The translations under genes and the position numbers were made by a program. 64,000 nucleotides of DNA, taken from assembly GCF_006980705.1 (NCBI RefSeq), contig NZ_SBHO01000007.1, forward strand, positions 56,593-120,592, read 5' to 3'. Origin of the DNA: Tepidiphilus olei (GTDB lineage Bacteria; Pseudomonadota; Gammaproteobacteria; Burkholderiales; Rhodocyclaceae). Below are positions 19,604-28,263 of this stretch, piece after piece. The notes beneath the pieces were generated by a model, which saw nothing but the letters and a program-made list of their open reading frames with translations, was not told the origin of the DNA and did not search any database. Position 1 is the first letter of the stretch. Each line of letters opens with the position of its first letter.

Positions 19604-19852
19604 ATGGCAAAGACTTCCTATCCCCTGCGGCTCGATGAAGACGAACGTGCGCGCGCCAAACGAGTGGCCGAGGCCTTGGGCATTTCGGAAAACCGGCTCT
19701 ACGCCGAGCTGATTCACGACGGGCTGTTGATGCACGAGCAGCGCCTCTACCTCCAGCGTCTGCGCGAGCTTGCCGCAACCAGCGACAAATCCGCAGCGCT
19801 TGCGGTGCTCGACAAGGCCGCCGACCAGCCGCCGATTCCCTCCGATCTATAG
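19604..19852 (+). CDS. ribbon-helix-helix antitoxin-like protein sharing its tail with RecQ
   Basis: An 82-residue protein. The N-terminal 50 residues look like a ribbon-helix-helix DNA-binding protein (YPLRLDEDERARAKRVAEAL, then GISENRLYAELIHDGL). The last ~27 residues (AATSDKSAALAVLDKAAD, then QPPIPSDL) are nearly identical to the RecQ C-terminus because the sequence lies in the right copy of the 198-bp repeat. It starts 14 bases after the toxin gene behind AGGGAGAA. It has no dedicated toxin partner of its own. I think the tail belongs natively to this family, but that is inference. Confidence 0.7.
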   Translation: MAKTSYPLRLDEDERARAKRVAEALGISENRLYAELIHDGLLMHEQRLYLQRLRELAATSDKSAALAVLDKAADQPPIPSDL

Positions 19853-19969
19853 CGTTCCTCGGGCCTGCGACGTGGGAGCGCGGGGTCGTGATAGGAACGG
19901 CCTGCCGTGTGAGGCGCTGCGCGGAAAACGACTCATCGTCGGCATTCCAGGAACGCCTCGAGCGTCAAT
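19772..19969 (+). repeat. 198-bp direct repeat, right copy (RHH tail to hicA 3' end)
   Basis: The partner of 18264-18461. Here it runs from codon 57 of the RHH gene through its stop, the intergenic space and into the intact hicA. Recombination between the two copies would remove exactly 1508 bp, including the PIN toxin and HTH antitoxin. It would leave recQ joined to an intact hicA. Confidence 0.92.
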
Positions 19970-20160
19970 CCGACGTCACGCGCAATTTGACGCAACAACA
20001 AGGGCGAGATATCCATCCCTGGGTGGTACGGCACGGTCGTGCAACGACCGTCAGGATGCCGAAACTGCTTGTGCGAACCACGCTGACGCACTTCGACGAA
20101 TCCAAGCGCGGTCAAAATGGAGATGACCTCGCGCGGCTTGAGAACGGGCAAGTTTCCCAT
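19933..20160 (-). CDS. hicA: HicA mRNA interferase toxin
   Basis: A 75-residue HicA with the double-stranded-RNA-binding-like fold. [15 protein letters not shown] contains the catalytic His and [10 protein letters not shown] the second conserved loop. HicA cleaves mRNA and tmRNA independently of translation. It follows hicB on the same strand by 3 bases, the antitoxin-first order. Its last 37 bases lie in the right copy of the 198-bp repeat and a severed duplicate sits after recQ. Confidence 0.9.
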   Translation of the reverse strand: MGNLPVLKPREVISILTALGFVEVRQRGSHKQFRHPDGRCTTVPYHPGMDISPLLLRQIARDVGLTLEAFLECRR

Positions 20161-20163
20161 GGC

Positions 20164-20373
20164 TCATGCAACGGCGACCTGATGGACGCCGACGAACTCG
20201 TATTCCATCTTCGGCTCGCCGTCTTCGAGCAGCATGGCAATGACTTCGGCAAGATTGCGGTGCAGCTCATCCAGCGTTCTGCCTTGCGCATGCGCGCCAG
20301 GAAAACCTGGGACATAACCCACGAAGAGGCCAGTCTGAGGGCAGCGTTCGATGACGGCGCTATAGACTTTCAT
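20164..20373 (-). CDS. hicB: HicB antitoxin (short form)
   Basis: A 69-residue HicB: VYSAVIERCPQTGLFVGYVP, GFPGAHAQGRTLDEL and the following helix form the RNase H-like partial fold that binds HicA. There is no C-terminal DNA-binding domain, so autoregulation may need another protein. The ATG at 20373 follows AGGTG. Together with hicA it is a complete module next to a second, bracketed one. Confidence 0.88.
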   Translation of the reverse strand: MKVYSAVIERCPQTGLFVGYVPGFPGAHAQGRTLDELHRNLAEVIAMLLEDGEPKMEYEFVGVHQVAVA

Positions 20374-20440
20374 TGCGCACCTCGTTCGATTACCGGTAAG
20401 GTTCATAGATTACCATCACCTTCCGATCTGTGAGACCGAC

Positions 20441-21889
20441 TCAGCGCACGATGCCGAACAGGGGCCGGTCATGGCGCGGCTGCAGCGGCCGGCTGGTGCG
20501 CGGCCCTTGCGTGAGCGGGGCGATCTCGGCGGGGATGGCCTCGAGCGGTTCGCGAAAGACGATCCAGCGCACGTCTTCACGGCACGGCGGCCAAGGCTCG
20601 GAGCCCTCGTAGGTGAAGTAAGAGACGTCGACCGGCTCGAGCGTGCGCAGGTCGAGCGGCAATTCGCGCGGCGCGGCGCTTCCCTGCTCCGCCCAGTCCG
20701 CCAGCGCGGCGAGCAGCGGATGGGTGCGCTCGGCGGCGACCACGCGCAGTGCCACGAAGAGCCGGGAGCCGTCTTCCGCCCGATGCTGCAGAACCATCTC
20801 TCCCAAAGCGACGCGCATCCCGAGCCGGTGCGCTCCGGGGTGATGCCAGCCGATCCGCTCCAGCCGATACCACGTTCCTTGCCACCCCAGGCGCTGTTCC
20901 CGCGTCGGTTCGAGCAGCAAGCCCGTTTTGTCCTGCTTCAGGACGACGCGGCTGGGTTGGTAGCGGAAGAAAGGGGGCGGAATATCGGCCGGCGTGGCGC
21001 CTTCGAGCGCGATGGGGGATTGACGCTTGCCCTCGCGGCACAGGCGCCAGTCGGGCGAGAGGAGGTGCCAGCGGGCGGGACCGGCCGGGCCGTCGGCGTA
21101 CGTCCATTCCTCCGGCATGGGACGCGGCGCGGCGCGGGCCGACGCGACCCTGCGCGGCGGAGGCGGCGTCGTGGCGACTCGGCTCGGCGCCGGAGCGGGA
21201 GTGACCACCGGCGGAGCAAGCAGCCCCGGCGGCGGGCGTGAAGGGGCCGGGGGAGGTGCCGGTGGGGATGCCGCCGGGGGCGTAGGCCGCGGCTGCTGCG
21301 GCATCGGAGTGCCCCCAGGTGGCGAGGGAAGCGGCAAACCGGCGATTTCGGGCGGGAGAGACTTCGGATCCACGAGGTCCACCCCGAGGGGCAAGACCGG
21401 AGGCGCGGCGACAGACGGCTTGGTCCCGTTTCCTTCCATGGCGCTACCGGCCGAGGCGAGGACCTCTTGGGCGATGCGTTGCAAGGCTTCCGCCGAAGGG
21501 GGGCTACAGACTACCATCCACAGGCGCTCATCGACCGTACCGGGCAAGACCGGCGCCGGTTGCGGCCTCTCGATCGTCTCTTCGGTCACGGGAAGATCGT
21601 TCGCGTCGAGATACACCCGCTTCACCGTGGTGTAGGTACGGCGCTGGCAGTCGAAGCGGTTGAGCGCCTTCACCGCGGCATAACCCCGCCGCCGGGATTC
21701 TTCCGGGCTGAACGTCACCCGCCCCCAGACGACTTTGACCCCGCCCTCGGCGGGGATGAGCGTATCCGGATCGATCTGCACCAGGCGGTCGCGGTCACGG
21801 GCCACGGTCTGCCATTCGGCTCGCGCCACCGTGCCAAGCGCACCCAGCACGAGCAGCACGAGCAGACGTCTCCACCATCGTATCGTCAT
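20441..21889 (-). CDS. secreted adhesin-E-like / degenerate alpha-carbonic-anhydrase fusion
   Basis: About 482 residues: a signal peptide (WWRRLLVLLVLGALGTVARA), a domain like surface-adhesin protein E (about 25-135, with two Cys), a Pro-rich linker (about 165-255), and a C-terminal domain with alpha-carbonic-anhydrase landmarks. These are CREGKRQSPI, VSYFTYEGSEPWPPC and EDVRWIVF. The zinc site is broken: the usual FHFH is GWHH here (one His replaced by Gly), though a third His (VLQH) remains. Catalysis is therefore doubtful; a structural or binding role is more likely. An ATG 15 bases upstream is an alternative start. I know no named family with this arrangement. Confidence 0.65.
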   Translation of the reverse strand: MTIRWWRRLLVLLVLGALGTVARAEWQTVARDRDRLVQIDPDTLIPAEGGVKVVWGRVTFSPEESRRRGYAAVKALNRFDCQRRTYTTVKRVYLDANDLPVTEETIERPQPAPVLPGTVDERLWMVVCSPPSAEALQRIAQEVLASAGSAMEGNGTKPSVAAPPVLPLGVDLVDPKSLPPEIAGLPLPSPPGGTPMPQQPRPTPPAASPPAPPPAPSRPPPGLLAPPVVTPAPAPSRVATTPPPPRRVASARAAPRPMPEEWTYADGPAGPARWHLLSPDWRLCREGKRQSPIALEGATPADIPPPFFRYQPSRVVLKQDKTGLLLEPTREQRLGWQGTWYRLERIGWHHPGAHRLGMRVALGEMVLQHRAEDGSRLFVALRVVAAERTHPLLAALADWAEQGSAAPRELPLDLRTLEPVDVSYFTYEGSEPWPPCREDVRWIVFREPLEAIPAEIAPLTQGPRTSRPLQPRHDRPLFGIVR

Positions 21890-22046
21890 GATTCCGCGTC
21901 CCATGATGACCCGCTCCGCCGCGCCCAGCCGCTCTCGATACGTTCGTTATCGGCAGTAGCGAAAAAAACTTGAGCTCCCGAAGGCGGCGGCACCGACGTG
22001 GATTTCGGGTAAACTGCACTGGATTCCGCCCTACGATGTCATTTCC

Positions 22047-23966
22047 ATGTTCGTCCTTTTCGAAGACGCCGGCGCATTCAAGGCCGGCACGGTCGTTTCC
22101 GAGCAAGAAACCACGCTGCACGTCGAGCTCCCCTCCGGGCGGCGCCTCAAGGTCAAGCGTAACGCGGTTTTGCTACGCTTCGACGAGCCGCCGCCCCAGG
22201 TCTTGCTCGACGAAGCGCAGGCACGGGCCGAAGCGCTGGACGTCGATTTCCTGTGGGAAGTCTGCGGGGAGGACGAGTTCTCCTTCCTCGACTTTGCGCG
22301 CGAATACCATGGCGCCGAGCCCTCCGCGGTCGACGCGGCCGCGCTGCTGCTGCGGCTGCACGCTGCTCCGATCTACTTTCACCGCAAGGGCAAGGGGCGG
22401 TTCCAGAAGGCTCCGCCCGAGATCCTGCAGGCGGCGCTCGCCGGCCTGGAAAAGAAACGCAAGCGCCAGGAGGCGATCGAGCGCATGCGCGACGAGCTCC
22501 TGGCCGGGCAGCTGCCCGGAGAGATCGCCGCCGCATTGCCGCAGATCCTCTACCGGCCCGATCGCAACCGCCCAGAGACCCAGGCGCTGGAAGCCGCCAG
22601 CGTCGCCCTGCGCTGCTCGACGGCCCAGCTGCTGCTTTCGGTGGGTGCGATCGCCTCGACGCATGACTATCACTTTGGCCGTTTCGTCTTCGAGGCCTTT
22701 CCCGACGGACTCGATTTCCCCGAGCATGCCGTGCCGGCCTTGCCGCAAGATTTGCCCACGGCCGACGTCGAGGCGTTCTCCATCGACGACCTGTCCACCA
22801 CCGAGATCGACGATGCATTCTCGGTCTCGCCCCGCCCCGGCGGCGGCTGGCGCATCGGCGTGCACATCGCTGCCCCCGCACTGGGAATCTCCCCCGGGGA
22901 TACGATCGATGCCATCGCCCGCAACCGCATGTCCACGGTCTATATGCCAGGGCGCAAGATCACCATGCTCCCTCCGGCGGTGGTGGAACGATTCACTCTC
23001 GCCGAGGGGCACACTCCGCCGGCGTTGTCGCTCTATCTGGACGTAGACGCCTCGCTCGCCATCCAGGGCATGGAGACGCGGCTCGAACGGGTGCCCATCG
23101 CCGCCAATCTGCGCCTGCATGCGCTCGAACCCTTCTTCAACGAGGAAACCCTGCAGGACGCCTTGCCCGAGGATCTGCCCTGGCGAACCGAGTTGAAACT
23201 GCTCTGGGAGCTGGCCACGGTGCTGGAAGCCGGGCGCGGCAAGGCATCCGTGGCGCAGAACCAGATGGATTACATCTTCCATGTCGACTGGGCGGTGACG
23301 ACCGAAGACGGGCCGGGCTGGGTAACGATCACGCCGCGGCCGCGAGGGGCGCCCATCGACAAATTGGTGAGCGAATTCGCCATTCTCACCAACCAGACCT
23401 GGGGCCGGCGGCTGGCCGAGCACGATCTGCCCGGCATCTATCGGGTCCAGCCTGCCGGCGGCAAGGTGCGCATGGCACTGGCCGCCGAAAGCCATGAGGG
23501 ACTGGGCGTCGATTGCTACGCCTGGTCGAGCTCCCCCTTGCGCCGTTACGTCGATCTGGTGAACCAGATGCAGCTGATCGCTACGGTTCGCGGCACCCCT
23601 GCGCCCTTCCCCGAGCGCGGCCCCGAGCTTCTCTCGATCGTGCGCCAGTTCGAGGCGGCCTATCTCTCTTACCAGGAGTTCCAGCGCCACATGGAGCGCT
23701 ACTGGTGCCTGCGCTGGCTACGGCAGCACCGCATCGCGCGGCTCTGCGCCACGGTGCTGCGCGACGATCTCGTACGCTGTGAGCGCCTGCCGCTGATCGT
23801 GAAAGTTCCTTCCCTCCCTCCGCTCGACCCCGGTTGCAGGGTGGAACTGGAAGTGGAAAGCACCGAACTCATCGACCTGGAACTCAAACTGCGATTCCGG
23901 CGTCTCATCGGACCAGGTGAGGCGACCGAAGCCGCGCCCGACGAATCCACCACCACGGTGCAATGA
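22047..23966 (+). CDS. RNase II/RNase R-family exoribonuclease
   Basis: A 639-residue protein with a central RNB catalytic domain. AFSIDDLSTTEIDDAFSV contains the cluster of Asp residues that bind Mg2+, and YAWSSSPLRRYVDLVNQ the conserved Arg/Tyr segment. It lacks the N-terminal cold-shock tandem and C-terminal basic tail of RNase R and is shorter, as in other betaproteobacterial RNB proteins. It degrades RNA 3'-to-5'. No clear ribosome site precedes the ATG. Its last 4 bases overlap the TonB-like gene, so the two and aroE form an operon. Confidence 0.88.
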   Translation: MFVLFEDAGAFKAGTVVSEQETTLHVELPSGRRLKVKRNAVLLRFDEPPPQVLLDEAQARAEALDVDFLWEVCGEDEFSFLDFAREYHGAEPSAVDAAALLLRLHAAPIYFHRKGKGRFQKAPPEILQAALAGLEKKRKRQEAIERMRDELLAGQLPGEIAAALPQILYRPDRNRPETQALEAASVALRCSTAQLLLSVGAIASTHDYHFGRFVFEAFPDGLDFPEHAVPALPQDLPTADVEAFSIDDLSTTEIDDAFSVSPRPGGGWRIGVHIAAPALGISPGDTIDAIARNRMSTVYMPGRKITMLPPAVVERFTLAEGHTPPALSLYLDVDASLAIQGMETRLERVPIAANLRLHALEPFFNEETLQDALPEDLPWRTELKLLWELATVLEAGRGKASVAQNQMDYIFHVDWAVTTEDGPGWVTITPRPRGAPIDKLVSEFAILTNQTWGRRLAEHDLPGIYRVQPAGGKVRMALAAESHEGLGVDCYAWSSSPLRRYVDLVNQMQLIATVRGTPAPFPERGPELLSIVRQFEAAYLSYQEFQRHMERYWCLRWLRQHRIARLCATVLRDDLVRCERLPLIVKVPSLPPLDPGCRVELEVESTELIDLELKLRFRRLIGPGEATEAAPDESTTTVQ

Positions 23967-24856
23967 ACGCGTCTTTCCTGCCCTCCTTTGCAACTCCTGC
24001 GCTGCCACGGCTATGGCGCCGGGTCCGGCACTGGCCTCTCGCCTGGGCCATGCTCCTCTCCGTGAGCCTGCACCTCGTGCTGCTCTCCCTCGAATTCATG
24101 CCCCCCGAACCCTCCGCGTCGGCCAAACGAGACGAGGGTCTGGAGATCGTGCTCGTCAATGCACGAAACCGCGAAACGCCAACGGATGCCAAGGTCCTCG
24201 GACAGTCTTCCCTGATCGGCGGTGGAAGCGAACGAAACGCGCCCACGCCGACCACGACCGAGAAACCGCGTGAGCGCGAACGTTCCACGGAAAGCCGCGT
24301 CGAGACGCGCGCCCGTCACAACGAGAAACCCTCCCCGGCGAAACCCACGCTCAGCCGCCGCAACGGCGAAACAGCGGCGTCCGATTCCCCGCAGACTCGG
24401 CCCGGCACTCCGGCCCCGAGCGGACTGGACCTGCTCGATCAGACGGCGAGCATCGCCCGCCTGCACGCGGCGCTCGACGAAAAGAACCAGCCCCTGAGCG
24501 GACCGCGCAGGCGCTTTTTCGGGGCCAACGTGAAGGAATACCGTTTCGCCCGCTACATCGAAGACTGGCGGCTGAAAGTCGAGCGCATCGGCACGCTCAA
24601 CTACCCCGAGGAAGCCCGAGGCAAGCTCTACGGTAGCCTGCTCATGTCGGTGGCGATCGGTGCCGACGGCGAGCTGCTCGAGGCACGCATCGAACGCTCC
24701 TCCGGCCATCCGGTGCTCGACCAGGCGGCGCTGCGCATCGTCCGGCTCGGTGCCCCTTATGCGCCCTTTCCGCCGGAGATCCGTGCCGACACCGACGTGA
24801 TCGTCATCAAGCGCACCTGGACCTTCACCCGTGAATCGCGCCTGCAAGGGAACTGA
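23963..24856 (+). CDS. TonB-family energy transducer-like protein
   Basis: 297 residues: an N-terminal cytoplasmic stretch, one membrane segment (about 28-45, WAMLLSVSLHLVLLSLEF), a polar, charged periplasmic linker, and a TonB C-terminal domain (about 205-290: LNYPEEARGKLYGSLLMSVA, then HPVLDQAALRIVRL). Such proteins couple ExbBD to outer-membrane receptors, but no exbBD or receptor gene is here, so its partner is unknown. It starts within the RNase gene (ATGA overlap) and is followed after 3 bases by aroE. Confidence 0.85.
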   Translation: MNASFLPSFATPALPRLWRRVRHWPLAWAMLLSVSLHLVLLSLEFMPPEPSASAKRDEGLEIVLVNARNRETPTDAKVLGQSSLIGGGSERNAPTPTTTEKPRERERSTESRVETRARHNEKPSPAKPTLSRRNGETAASDSPQTRPGTPAPSGLDLLDQTASIARLHAALDEKNQPLSGPRRRFFGANVKEYRFARYIEDWRLKVERIGTLNYPEEARGKLYGSLLMSVAIGADGELLEARIERSSGHPVLDQAALRIVRLGAPYAPFPPEIRADTDVIVIKRTWTFTRESRLQGN

Positions 24857-24859
24857 ACC

Positions 24860-25693
24860 ATGACCGATCGTTACGCCGTTTTCGGTCATCCCGTGGCGCA
24901 CAGTAAATCTCCCTTCATCCATCACGCTTTTGCCGAGCAAACGGAGCAAGACCTGCGCTACGAGGCGATCGACCCCGGCGCCGAGGGTTTCGCCGCGGCC
25001 GCGCGGCGATTCTTTGCCGAGGACGGGAAAGGCGCCAACGTGACGCTGCCCTTCAAAGAGCAGGCGCTGAAGCTCGCCGACGAGGCGCTGCCGCGCGCGC
25101 GCGAGGCCGGAGCCGCCAACACGCTCATCGCGCGCGGCGGTCGGATTCTGGCCGACAACACCGACGGGGTGGGCCTGGTGCGCGATGTGACGCAGCGCCA
25201 CGGCGTGCCGCTCGCCGGAGCCGAAGTGCTCCTCCTGGGCGCAGGCGGGGCCGCACGCGGCGTGCTAGGGCCGCTGCTGCGCGAACGGCCGCAGCGCCTG
25301 GTGCTCGCCAACCGCACCCTGGCCCGTGCCGAGGCGCTCGCCGAGGCGTTCGCGGCACTCGCCGCCGCAACGGGCGTGAGGCTGGAAGTACGAACCTGGG
25401 AAACACTACGTCTGCCGTTCACCGTGGTCATCAACGCCACGAGCGCGAGCCTCGCCGGCGAGCTGCCGCCGCTGCCGCCGGAGCTCTTCGCCGCGCGGCC
25501 CTTCGTCTACGACATGATGTACGGCGCCGCGCCCACCCCGTTCCTGCGCGAGGCGGCGCGCCACGGTGCGCGCACCGCCGACGGGCTGGGGATGCTGGTG
25601 GAGCAAGCCGCCGAGAGCTTCTTCCTCTGGCGCGGCGTGCGCCCGGACGCGCAGGCGGTGTATGCACGCCTGCGCGCCGCGCTCACGGGCTGA
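24860..25693 (+). CDS. aroE: shikimate dehydrogenase AroE
   Basis: A 277-residue NADP enzyme reducing 3-dehydroshikimate. GHPVAHSKSPFIH is the shikimate-binding N-terminus with its Ser pair, ADNTDGVGL holds the catalytic Lys/Asp neighbourhood, and LLGAGGAARGVL is the NADP loop followed by NRTLARA. The length is standard. It is the third gene of an apparent operon and converges on hemL across repeat copy R3. Confidence 0.95.
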   Translation: MTDRYAVFGHPVAHSKSPFIHHAFAEQTEQDLRYEAIDPGAEGFAAAARRFFAEDGKGANVTLPFKEQALKLADEALPRAREAGAANTLIARGGRILADNTDGVGLVRDVTQRHGVPLAGAEVLLLGAGGAARGVLGPLLRERPQRLVLANRTLARAEALAEAFAALAAATGVRLEVRTWETLRLPFTVVINATSASLAGELPPLPPELFAARPFVYDMMYGAAPTPFLREAARHGARTADGLGMLVEQAAESFFLWRGVRPDAQAVYARLRAALTG

Positions 25694-25703
25694 GGATCAA
25701 AGG

Positions 25704-25846
25704 GGACAGCTCGAAGAACCGTCGCGAGCGGCGGCAGGGCAAGGCGCCCGGAGCACAGGATGCGAGACATATCGAATGGATAGGCGAGCATCCGAGCACC
25801 GCGCAACGCCGCCATGCAGCCGCGCAGCAGGTTATTCGAGGTGTCC
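25704..25846. repeat. dispersed repeat copy R3 with different but self-complementary ends
   Basis: The core (GAGACATATCGA, TGGATAGGCGAG, CGAGCACCGCGCAACGC) matches R1 and R2. The ends differ from theirs, yet complement each other: left GGACAGCTCGAAGAACC against right GGTTATTCGAGGTGTCC, 15 of 17 positions paired. The right arm includes the hemL stop codon. It lies between convergent aroE and hemL. Ends that change together argue for a folded function rather than simple decay. Confidence 0.7.
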
Positions 25847-27124
25847 AAGCGTGGCGAACGCCCGACGAGCCGCCTCCACCGTGGCGTCGATCTCGGCTTC
25901 GGTATGCGCCGCCGAGACGAAGCCCGCCTCGAAGGCGGAGGGCGCGAAATGGTGCCCCGCCGCCAGCATGGCGTGGAAGAAGCGCTTGAAGCGCTCGACG
26001 TCGCAAGTCATCACTTCGGCGTAGGAACTCGGCACCCTGGGCGCGAAATAGAGGCCGAACATGCCGCCGAGCGAATCGGCAGCGAAGGGCACGCCCGCCT
26101 CTTCGGCCGCACGCTGCAATCCCGACACCAAACGCGCGGTGAGCGCCTCGAGCCGCTCGTAGAAACCAGGTTCCGAAACGAGCTCGAGCGACGCCAGCCC
26201 GGCGGCCACCGCCACGGGCGAACCGGAGAGCGTGCCCGCCTGATACACCGCCCCGAGCGGAGCGACGCATTCCATGATCTCGCGCCGTCCGCCGAAAGCG
26301 GCCACCGGCATGCCGCCGCCGATCACCTTGCCCAGCGTGGTGAGGTCGGGCCGGATGCCAGTGCGCCCCTGCATCCCCTGCAGCCCCACGCGGAACCCCG
26401 TCATCACTTCGTCGAAGATGAGCACTGAACCGTGGCGGTCGCACAGCGCGCGCAGCCCTTCGAGGAAGCCGGGGCGCGGCTTGACGAGGTTCATGTTGCC
26501 CGCGGCCGGCTCGACGATGACCGCGGCGATCTCGTCGCCGCACTCGGCAAAGGCCGCCTCCACGGCTGCAAGCTCGTTGTAGGGCAGCACCAGGGTATCG
26601 CGCGCCGCCCCTTCGGGCACGCCGGCCGAACTGGGATGCCCGAAGGTGAGGGCGCCGGAGCCCGCCTTGACGAGCAGCGCGTCGGCATGCCCGTGATAAC
26701 ACCCTTCGAACTTGACGATACGGGCTCGCCCCGTGTAGCCGCGCGCCAGACGAATGGCGCTCATCGTGGCCTCGGTGCCCGAGCTCACCAGCCGCACCAT
26801 TTCGAGCGAAGGCAGAAGCGCCGTGAGCCGCTCGGCCATCTCCACCTCCAGCGCCGTGGGGGCGCCGAAGGAGAGGCCGTCGGCGGCCGCCCGCTGCACC
26901 GCCTCGACGATCTTCGGATGCGCGTGCCCGGCGATCGCCGGCCCCCAAGCGCCGACGTAGTCGATGTAGCGCGTCCCGTTTTCGTCCCAGAGATAGGCGC
27001 CTTGCGCGCGGCGAATGAAGCGCGGCGTGCCGCCCACCGAGCGAAACGCCCGCACCGGCGAATTGACCCCGCCCGGAATCACGCGCCGGGCCCGTTCGAA
27101 CCACGCCTCGTTGCGATCCGTCAT
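25832..27124 (-). CDS. hemL: glutamate-1-semialdehyde 2,1-aminomutase HemL
   Basis: A 430-residue PLP enzyme of the C5 heme route. [10 protein letters not shown] is the N-terminal signature, [15 protein letters not shown] binds the cofactor phosphate, DEVMTGFR holds the ring-stacking Asp, and [17 protein letters not shown] carries the PLP-lysine. The start at 27124 overlaps the thiE stop (ATGA), so the two are translated together. The final codons (GHLE, stop) lie inside the right arm of repeat R3, meaning the repeat or its arm has become part of the gene end. Confidence 0.95.
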   Translation of the reverse strand: MTDRNEAWFERARRVIPGGVNSPVRAFRSVGGTPRFIRRAQGAYLWDENGTRYIDYVGAWGPAIAGHAHPKIVEAVQRAAADGLSFGAPTALEVEMAERLTALLPSLEMVRLVSSGTEATMSAIRLARGYTGRARIVKFEGCYHGHADALLVKAGSGALTFGHPSSAGVPEGAARDTLVLPYNELAAVEAAFAECGDEIAAVIVEPAAGNMNLVKPRPGFLEGLRALCDRHGSVLIFDEVMTGFRVGLQGMQGRTGIRPDLTTLGKVIGGGMPVAAFGGRREIMECVAPLGAVYQAGTLSGSPVAVAAGLASLELVSEPGFYERLEALTARLVSGLQRAAEEAGVPFAADSLGGMFGLYFAPRVPSSYAEVMTCDVERFKRFFHAMLAAGHHFAPSAFEAGFVSAAHTEAEIDATVEAARRAFATLGHLE

Positions 27125-27783
27125 CGTTTCTTCCCTTCCGTGCCGAAAACGCGATTGTGCCACGCCGCCCAGGCGAGCGCCCGCTCGACCGGATCGGGCG
27201 CGGCGAAGAGATCCGAGATCACGGCGAGCCAATCCGCCCCGGCCGCGACGAGCTCGTCGGCGCGCTCGAGGGTGATGCCGCCGATCACGGCGATGGGCAC
27301 CGCCAGCTCGGCACGGGCGCGGCGCAGCAGCTCGAGCGAGGCGCATTGCGCCTGGGGTTTGGTCGGGGAAGGATACATCGCGCCGAAGGCGACGTAGCTC
27401 GCCCCTTCCGCGATCGCTGCCCTCGCCCGTTCGAGATCGGCGTAGCAGCTCGCCCCGATGAGCGCGCCGGGTCCGAGCCGCTCCCGCGCCCGTACGATCG
27501 AACCGTCTTCACGCCCCAGATGCACGCCCGCCTCGAACCGGGCGGCGAGTTCGACGTCGTCGTTCACGACGAGCGCCGCCCCGGCAGCCCGCACCAGCGG
27601 CGCGATGCCCTCGATCTGGCGCGCTCGGCCAACGTCATCGAGCGCCTTGTTGCGGTATTGCACCAACACCGGCCCGGCGAGCAGCGCCGTGCGCAACCGC
27701 GCAAGGAGAACGTCGTCGTCGGGTTCGTCGGGGGTGATCAGATACAGGCCGCGTCCGGGCAGCCGAGAAAAACGCGTTTGCAT
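27121..27783 (-). CDS. thiE: thiamine phosphate synthase ThiE
   Basis: A 220-residue TIM barrel: YLITPD at the start, [14 protein letters not shown], and [14 protein letters not shown] with the Thr/Lys-rich pyrophosphate loop, then [10 protein letters not shown]. It couples HMP-PP to the thiazole phosphate. ATG 27783 is chosen; another ATG three codons upstream is possible. It is the first gene of a pair with hemL and divergent from pilG across about 60 bases. The HMP-branch genes thiDC lie 11 kb away. Confidence 0.9.
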   Translation of the reverse strand: MQTRFSRLPGRGLYLITPDEPDDDVLLARLRTALLAGPVLVQYRNKALDDVGRARQIEGIAPLVRAAGAALVVNDDVELAARFEAGVHLGREDGSIVRARERLGPGALIGASCYADLERARAAIAEGASYVAFGAMYPSPTKPQAQCASLELLRRARAELAVPIAVIGGITLERADELVAAGADWLAVISDLFAAPDPVERALAWAAWHNRVFGTEGKKR

Positions 27784-27845
27784 TGGATGCATGGTATCAT
27801 GGATCATCGCCGCCACGGCCTGCATGCCAAGCACGGGGATCCGAC

Positions 27846-28259
27846 GTGAACACCGAACGCAAACCACGCATCCTGGTGGTCGACGACAGCAATACCATCC
27901 GCCGCAGCGCGGAAATCTTTCTCGGCCAGGCAGGCCATACGATCGTGCTGGCCGAGGACGGTTTCTCGGCACTCGCCAAGGTCGTCGATTTCATGCCGGA
28001 CATCATCTTCGTCGACGTAATGATGCCCCGTCTCGACGGCTATCAGACCTGCGCCCTCATCAAGCAAAATCCCAAATTCCGCCACATCCCCGTGATCATG
28101 CTGACTTCGAAAGACGGCGTCTTCGACCGGGCGCGCGGGCAGCTCGTAGGCTCGGACGAATACCTCACCAAGCCCTTCACCAAGAACGAGCTGCTCGAGG
28201 CGATCGCCCGGCACTGGCCGCCCAAGTCCGAAGCGCACGCTTCAGTGCAAGGAGAGTGA
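27846..28259 (+). CDS. pilG: response regulator PilG
   Basis: A 137-residue single-domain CheY-like receiver. Acidic pair DD at 13-14, phospho-acceptor D57 (IFVDVMMPRLDG), Thr in MLTSKDG and Lys in LTKPFTK. Order and similarity to the Pseudomonas Pil-Chp system identify it as PilG, which acts on pilus extension and cAMP signalling there. A GTG start is inferred after GGGGA; no ATG in frame is suitable. First of five genes pilG-H-I-J-chpA. Confidence 0.9.
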   Translation: MNTERKPRILVVDDSNTIRRSAEIFLGQAGHTIVLAEDGFSALAKVVDFMPDIIFVDVMMPRLDGYQTCALIKQNPKFRHIPVIMLTSKDGVFDRARGQLVGSDEYLTKPFTKNELLEAIARHWPPKSEAHASVQGE

Positions 28260-28263
28260 TTCC

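Noticed and set aside
18462..19771. Insertion sequence or integron cassette carrying the PIN module
   Set aside because: No transposase or integrase and no terminal inverted repeats; the only boundary signal is the 198-bp direct repeat.
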